From Myxococcus xanthus (lineage in GTDB: Bacteria > Myxococcota > Myxococcia > Myxococcales > Myxococcaceae): 64,000 bases of DNA. The stretch spans positions 7,358,001-7,422,000 of the forward strand of contig NZ_CP017174.1 of the NCBI RefSeq assembly GCF_006402735.1, given 5' to 3'. The notes beneath the pieces are model-generated. The model was not told the DNA's origin. It saw only the letters and a program-made list of their open reading frames with translations, and did no database searches. Each line of letters begins with the position of its first letter. Position 1 is the stretch's first letter. A program made the position numbers and the translations under genes. This document shows positions 60,243 through 64,000 of the stretch, piece after piece.

Positions 60243-62051
60243 CTAGAACTGCATCCCCAGCCACGCGCGGATGGTCTGCGGCGTGTCCAGGTCGGTGGGC
60301 ACCGTCGCGTTGAACTCCCGCAGGCCGCTCATCGGGAACAGGATGCCGTAGGCGATGCCGGCGATGAACCCATCCTCCGTCTTGTAGTCCGCGCCCACGT
60401 TGACCTCGAGACCCAGCGCCTTGTTCGTGAAGGACGGCGTGGACTGCGCGTACATGGCCTGCGAGTAGATGACGCGGCCGTAGATGTCGAAGCCCTCGGT
60501 GATGGTGTACTTCGCCGACGGGCGAACGTAGAACGCGTCCGTCACCCCGACCAGCAGCTCGCGCCATAGGATGAGGTCGATGCGGTAGTCGCGGTTGAAG
60601 CGGAAGTTGCGGATGGCGTTGTCCCTGCAGCCGCCCGTGCCGCAGTCGTACTGCGGGCCCTCGAAGTCACCCGGCTCCGTCCGACCGTTGGTGCCCGAAC
60701 CCGGACGGCTCGGCTGGTTGCCGAAGCCCGGCGCCTTGTCGCCGGAGGCGAAGCCCAGCTCCATGTTCAGCGACAGCTTCTGGTTCAGCAGCCGCAGCTC
60801 ACCCTGCGCCACGCCGCCGAACTGGGCCACGGTGAGGCTCTGGTTGAGCGTGGGGTCGTTGATGCCGCCCACGTCCAGCGCGCGGTTGCCGATGCGGCCC
60901 AACTGGGCGGCGGCCTCGAACTCCAGCCGCCAGTTCTTCTCCTCGTACTTCAGCCACAGGTCCGGCACGAACAGCGACGCGTCGCGCGGGATGAAGCCGG
61001 TGTTCTGGCCGTTCGTGGTGGAGCCGTCGTACTCCCACTTCTGGGTGCGGTAGGTGAAGTGCAGGCCGTACTGGAGCACGCCCTGGTTGTTGTCCAGCTT
61101 GGAGCGGATGACCTGGTCGGTGTCCCGGCGCGCGATGGCAATCACCCAGCTGTGCGCGTCATCGGACTGGGTCAGGTCGATGGGCTCGCCCACGGTGCCG
61201 CGCGTGTCGGTGACGCCCTCCGAGTTGAAGTCCAGCATCGGCGTCACGTACCAGCCCTCGAAGGGGTTGGTGACGAACTGGACGCGGTCCACGGTGTCGC
61301 CGAAGTCGCAGTCGAAGCAGGTGCCGTCGTTGCGCAGCATGCCCAGACCCCACTGGCTGCCCATGCGGCCGAAGCGCAGGATGCCCACCGGCGTCTTCAC
61401 TTCGCCGTAGGCGCGGCGCAGCTTGATGGAGTCCTGGAGCGCGTCCGCCAGCGGGTCCTGGCTCTCGGAGAAGATGCCGAAGAGGTTGCGCGTGTTGCCG
61501 GGCAGCAGCGTGTCCGGCATGGCGCCCATGATGAAGTTGTCCAGGCCGAGGACCTCCATCTTCAACGCCACCTGCTCGGAGATGTTGAAGGTGGGCGCCA
61601 GGCGCACGCGCATGGTGGCGAAGGACTGGGTGTTCTCCTGCGCGCTGCGAGGCGAGCGCGGGAAGAGCTCCTTGCCGGGCGCCTTGCCCAGGTCGAACTT
61701 GTAGAAGAGCGTGGGGCGGACGCGGAAGTAGCCGTCGAGCGTGAAGACCTCGAGCTTGCGCTTCTCCTCCGGGAACTCCTCGGCCCACTCGTCCGTGGCG
61801 CCAATGGACTGCTTGGCGGCCTCGGCGCGAATCTCCTCGCGCAGCTCCTCCTTCAGCGCTTCCAGGTCGTCACGGCTGACGCCCTCGCGAGTGGAGGACA
61901 CAGGCGCGGTCTCCGCGGAAACAGACTCCGCGGGGGCGGGAGCAGCGGGTGCGGCTTCCGCGGGCGCGGGCGGGCTACCCTCCGGCACCGGCGTCTGAGC
62001 GGTGGCCGTGGACGAAGCGACGAGTAGCGCCGCCAGCAGGGCGTGAGACAT
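60243..62051 (-). CDS. Outer-membrane beta-barrel protein, function unknown
   Basis: The 602-residue product has a signal peptide (residues 1-18, ending SSTATAQ), an Ala/Pro/Glu-rich stretch and a short coiled coil (RDDLEALKEELREEIRAEAAKQ). About 480 residues of alternating amphipathic strands follow, ending in the terminal Phe (AWLGMQF) typical of Bam-inserted barrels. Motifs such as GYFRVRPTLFYKFDLGK, LRRAYGEVKTPVGILRFGRM and DNNQGVLQYGLHFTY recall porin-type barrels. Substrate unknown. It starts at 62051 with GGAGA upstream. Its stop is 2 bases before the LptM-like lipoprotein start, so the barrel, an LPS-type lipoprotein and lysine genes share a transcript. Confidence 0.82.
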   Translation of the reverse strand: MSHALLAALLVASSTATAQTPVPEGSPPAPAEAAPAAPAPAESVSAETAPVSSTREGVSRDDLEALKEELREEIRAEAAKQSIGATDEWAEEFPEEKRKLEVFTLDGYFRVRPTLFYKFDLGKAPGKELFPRSPRSAQENTQSFATMRVRLAPTFNISEQVALKMEVLGLDNFIMGAMPDTLLPGNTRNLFGIFSESQDPLADALQDSIKLRRAYGEVKTPVGILRFGRMGSQWGLGMLRNDGTCFDCDFGDTVDRVQFVTNPFEGWYVTPMLDFNSEGVTDTRGTVGEPIDLTQSDDAHSWVIAIARRDTDQVIRSKLDNNQGVLQYGLHFTYRTQKWEYDGSTTNGQNTGFIPRDASLFVPDLWLKYEEKNWRLEFEAAAQLGRIGNRALDVGGINDPTLNQSLTVAQFGGVAQGELRLLNQKLSLNMELGFASGDKAPGFGNQPSRPGSGTNGRTEPGDFEGPQYDCGTGGCRDNAIRNFRFNRDYRIDLILWRELLVGVTDAFYVRPSAKYTITEGFDIYGRVIYSQAMYAQSTPSFTNKALGLEVNVGADYKTEDGFIAGIAYGILFPMSGLREFNATVPTDLDTPQTIRAWLGMQF

Positions 62052-62127
62052 GGGCAACGATCTCCAGGGCCACCTGGGGCGGCCGGGTCTGAAAGGCGGG
62101 CGATTCAAGCGACGGGACCAAGGGGTG

Positions 62128-63000
62128 TCAACGCTTACCAGGGCGGGCCTTCGCGCCGTCAACGGCCGGCGACCCCGCCTCACTTCGGCGTCCGTCCCCC
62201 GGCTGGCACCGGGGGCAGTAGTGGGTGGTACGGCCTCCCTGGGTGAAGGACTCGACCCGGGTGCCACACTGGGAGCATGGGCTCCCCGCGCGGCCGTACA
62301 CCCTGAATGGATTCTCCGAGCGCCCCTCCTCCAGGTACACCGGCTCCTCCCCCTCCTGCTCCTTGAGGCCGAAGTCGATGGAGGCGCGGATGGCCTGGAC
62401 CAGGCGTTTCCACTCGTCCGGCGTCAGGGAGCCGGGCTGGCGCGAGGGGTGAAGGCCCGCGCGGAAGAGCGCCTCGGCGGCGTGGATGTTGCCCAGGCCG
62501 GAGATGCGCTCCTGGTCCATCAGCGCCACCTTCAGCTCTTTCCGTGAGGAGCCCACGGCCTGCTGGAGCTGCCCCGCGGTGAGGCCATCCGCCAGCGGAT
62601 CCCTCCCCAGGATTCGCACCGCCTCCAGCTCCCGCAGGCGCGCGGCTGGCGCCGGCTCCAGGCGGCCGAACATTCGTGGATCGGAAAAGTGGATGACATG
62701 GCCGTCGTCCAGATGAAACCGGGCGCGGCTGTAGGGCGCCACCTGCCCCTCGGTGCGGCGGACGAACTTGCCCGTCATCCCCAGGTGCCCCATCAGCCCC
62801 TTGCCGCCCTCGAAGGCGAAGAGCAGGTACTTGCCCCGGCGGACCAGCGACTCCAACCGGCCCGTCAGCGTGTCGAACTGCTGGCGCTCGGCGCCTCGGA
62901 AGATGCGGGTGTTCTCCGACTCGGCACGCACGAGGCGCCGGTCGCTGAACCAGCGCACCAGGTTGCGCCGCGCGATTTCGACTTCGGGTAGCTCTGGCAT
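62128..63000 (-). CDS. mutM: Formamidopyrimidine-DNA glycosylase
   Basis: The 290-residue product begins PELPEVE after Met (catalytic Pro2 and Glu3). Lys57 is in RRGKYLLF, GLMGHLGMTG carries a conserved beta strand, GLGNIHAAEALF is the helix-two-turn-helix with the conserved Asn, and a C-terminal zinc finger CSQCGTRVESF/YCPRC contains the lesion-binding Arg region. It removes 8-oxoguanine and ring-opened purines. Residues after the zinc finger (about 22) are extra. The start at 63000 is set by the requirement for Pro at position 2; the ribosome-binding site is very close. First gene of the minus-strand run. Confidence 0.95.
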   Translation of the reverse strand: MPELPEVEIARRNLVRWFSDRRLVRAESENTRIFRGAERQQFDTLTGRLESLVRRGKYLLFAFEGGKGLMGHLGMTGKFVRRTEGQVAPYSRARFHLDDGHVIHFSDPRMFGRLEPAPAARLRELEAVRILGRDPLADGLTAGQLQQAVGSSRKELKVALMDQERISGLGNIHAAEALFRAGLHPSRQPGSLTPDEWKRLVQAIRASIDFGLKEQEGEEPVYLEEGRSENPFRVYGRAGSPCSQCGTRVESFTQGGRTTHYCPRCQPGDGRRSEAGSPAVDGAKARPGKR

Positions 63001-63205
63001 CCTGCCGGGGCACATACACCGGCGGGCGTCCCCACGCACCGCCTACCTGCCGGGCAGCGAACACGGGTGTGGTGGCGGCGCGAAAGCCGGATGCCTGGAT
63101 GCTTGCACCACGTGGCCCTTGAAGGCAGGTGCCGATGTGGGCCAGCGTCGCGCCTCCCGCGGAGCGACGCGGCGTAGACCTCTGGAAAGAAAGGCAGCAC
63201 TCGTC

Positions 63206-64000
63206 ATGCAGCGCATCCTCGTGGCGGTACTGGGAGTCACCCTGGCATTGGGCCTGTCGACGGGCTGCACCAAGCAGCGCATCTCCGCCGAGAAGGCCGT
63301 GGCCCGCACCCTCATCTCCGACGAGCAGGAGGAGCAGCTCGGCAAGCAGGTCAAGGCGGAGTTGGAGACGAAGGAGAAAATCAAATACGTGCAGAACGCG
63401 GCCGTCGTCGACTACGTGCGCGGCATCTCCGCCAGCATCCTGAACCAGGCCTCCAAGGACCGGCCCGGGGTGAAGTGGAAGATCAACGTCATCGACGACC
63501 CGAAGATGGTCAACGCCTTCGCCACGCCCGGCGGCTACCTGTACGTCTACACCGGCCTCATCCTGGCCGCGGACACGGAGGCGGAGCTGGCCGGCGTCAT
63601 GGCGCACGAGGCGGGCCACGTCGTGGGCCGTCACTCCGCGCGCGCCATGGTCAACCAGATGGGCCTGCAGGCCATCACCCAGGCGGCGCTGGGACAGAAC
63701 CCGGGCACCGTGGCGCAGATCGCCGCGTCGCTGGTGAGCGGCGGCACGCTGCTGGCGCACGGCCGCGGCGAGGAGATTGAAGCCGACGAGTACGGCGCCC
63801 GCTACGCCTCCGGTGCGGGCTACGACCCGCGGGGCCTCATCACCTTCTTCGAGAAGCTCCAGAAGGAGCAGGGCGACACGCCCGCGCTGATGAAATGGCT
63901 GAGCACGCACCCCACCAACCGGGACCGCATCGCGAACATCCAGAAGATCATCTCGCAGAAGAACCTGCGGGGCAGCAACAACGGCCCGGGCGGGCTTCCC
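63206..64000 (+). CDS. M48-family zinc metalloprotease lipoprotein (3' end cut)
   Basis: The first 265 residues are in the window. The signal peptide ends LGLSTGC (Cys21), a lipobox. The M48 core has MVNAFATPGGYLYVYTG, HEAGH (134-138, HExxH zinc site), and EIEADEYGARY (Glu192, third ligand). This is the LoiP/BepA group of periplasmic metalloproteases that degrade or mature outer-membrane proteins. The window ends in the sequence just after a helical segment, so the C terminus is missing; BepA-type members add a TPR domain there. It is divergent from mutM, with two hairpins in its leader (63113-63143 and 63145-63170). Confidence 0.92.
   Translation, partial: MQRILVAVLGVTLALGLSTGCTKQRISAEKAVARTLISDEQEEQLGKQVKAELETKEKIKYVQNAAVVDYVRGISASILNQASKDRPGVKWKINVIDDPKMVNAFATPGGYLYVYTGLILAADTEAELAGVMAHEAGHVVGRHSARAMVNQMGLQAITQAALGQNPGTVAQIAASLVSGGTLLAHGRGEEIEADEYGARYASGAGYDPRGLITFFEKLQKEQGDTPALMKWLSTHPTNRDRIANIQKIISQKNLRGSNNGPGGLP

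Noticed and set aside
62180..63910. 576-codon minus-strand open frame covering mutM and the M48 gene
   Set aside because: It overlaps mutM in another frame and is antisense to the metalloprotease; both real genes have intact active sites.

Overview
The window is a high-GC, gene-dense stretch of chromosome that looks like Myxococcaceae (Myxococcus or Corallococcus type). The support is the strongly G/C-ending codon use, a bacterial enhancer-binding protein, a Ser/Thr kinase fused to an AAA/TPR-like module, a long MCP, and many GTG starts and 4-bp ATGA/GTGA gene overlaps. I see no insertion sequence, prophage, CRISPR array, tRNA or rRNA. About 60 protein genes are supported, two of them cut by the window edges. 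Long open frames antisense to real genes are frequent and were left out.

Left part (1-13,300): the end of an acidic, Trp-dotted protein; a dodA-like dioxygenase and yceI pair, with a good -24/-12 (sigma-54) promoter match, next to a divergent V4R-type sigma-54 activator; a rhomboid-like membrane protein without the catalytic motif; a thiolase; a DsbA-fold isomerase; a 1236-residue kinase/ATPase; a trypsin-like lipoprotein.

Purine and amino-acid part (13,400-22,400): a response regulator, a DUF488 protein, then a minus-strand operon (FAD monooxygenase-like, allantoinase, allantoicase, OHCU decarboxylase, 5-hydroxyisourate hydrolase). This covers most of urate-to-ureidoglycolate, but no recognisable uricase is present. 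The divergent neighbours are a P5C dehydrogenase and an aldose-1-epimerase-like gene. An 18-bp perfect inverted repeat separates the latter from the next locus.

Acyl-CoA locus (22,400-27,200): a divergent LysR gene and a four-gene operon (ACAD10/11-type dehydrogenase, SDR, APH-type kinase, histidine phosphatase) that resembles the parts used for 4-hydroxyacyl-CoA catabolism. Next come an Ada-like repair protein, a small NTF2-fold protein, and metX behind a 366-base leader with competing hairpins.

Membrane and envelope part (30,200-42,100): an RCK protein with no canonical K+ filter; tatB and a tatC with a large periplasmic insertion; an MFS transporter; an MCP with four 28-residue repeats; a deacetylase; an SDR; pyrF; and a class A PBP.

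Right part (42,100-64,000): a pseudouridine synthase, a pentapeptide protein, a MOSC protein, an MBL nuclease, a DMT transporter and an S26-like/GNAT fusion. Then come an acyl-CoA dehydrogenase with etfBA behind a palindromic operator, a transaldolase and an arabinose-5-phosphate isomerase. The last block is a nine-gene same-strand run from mutM through an outer-membrane protein, an LptM-like lipoprotein, lysA, dapA, dapB, an FAH-family gene and folK to a TPR-like protein. A divergent M48 protease runs off the end.
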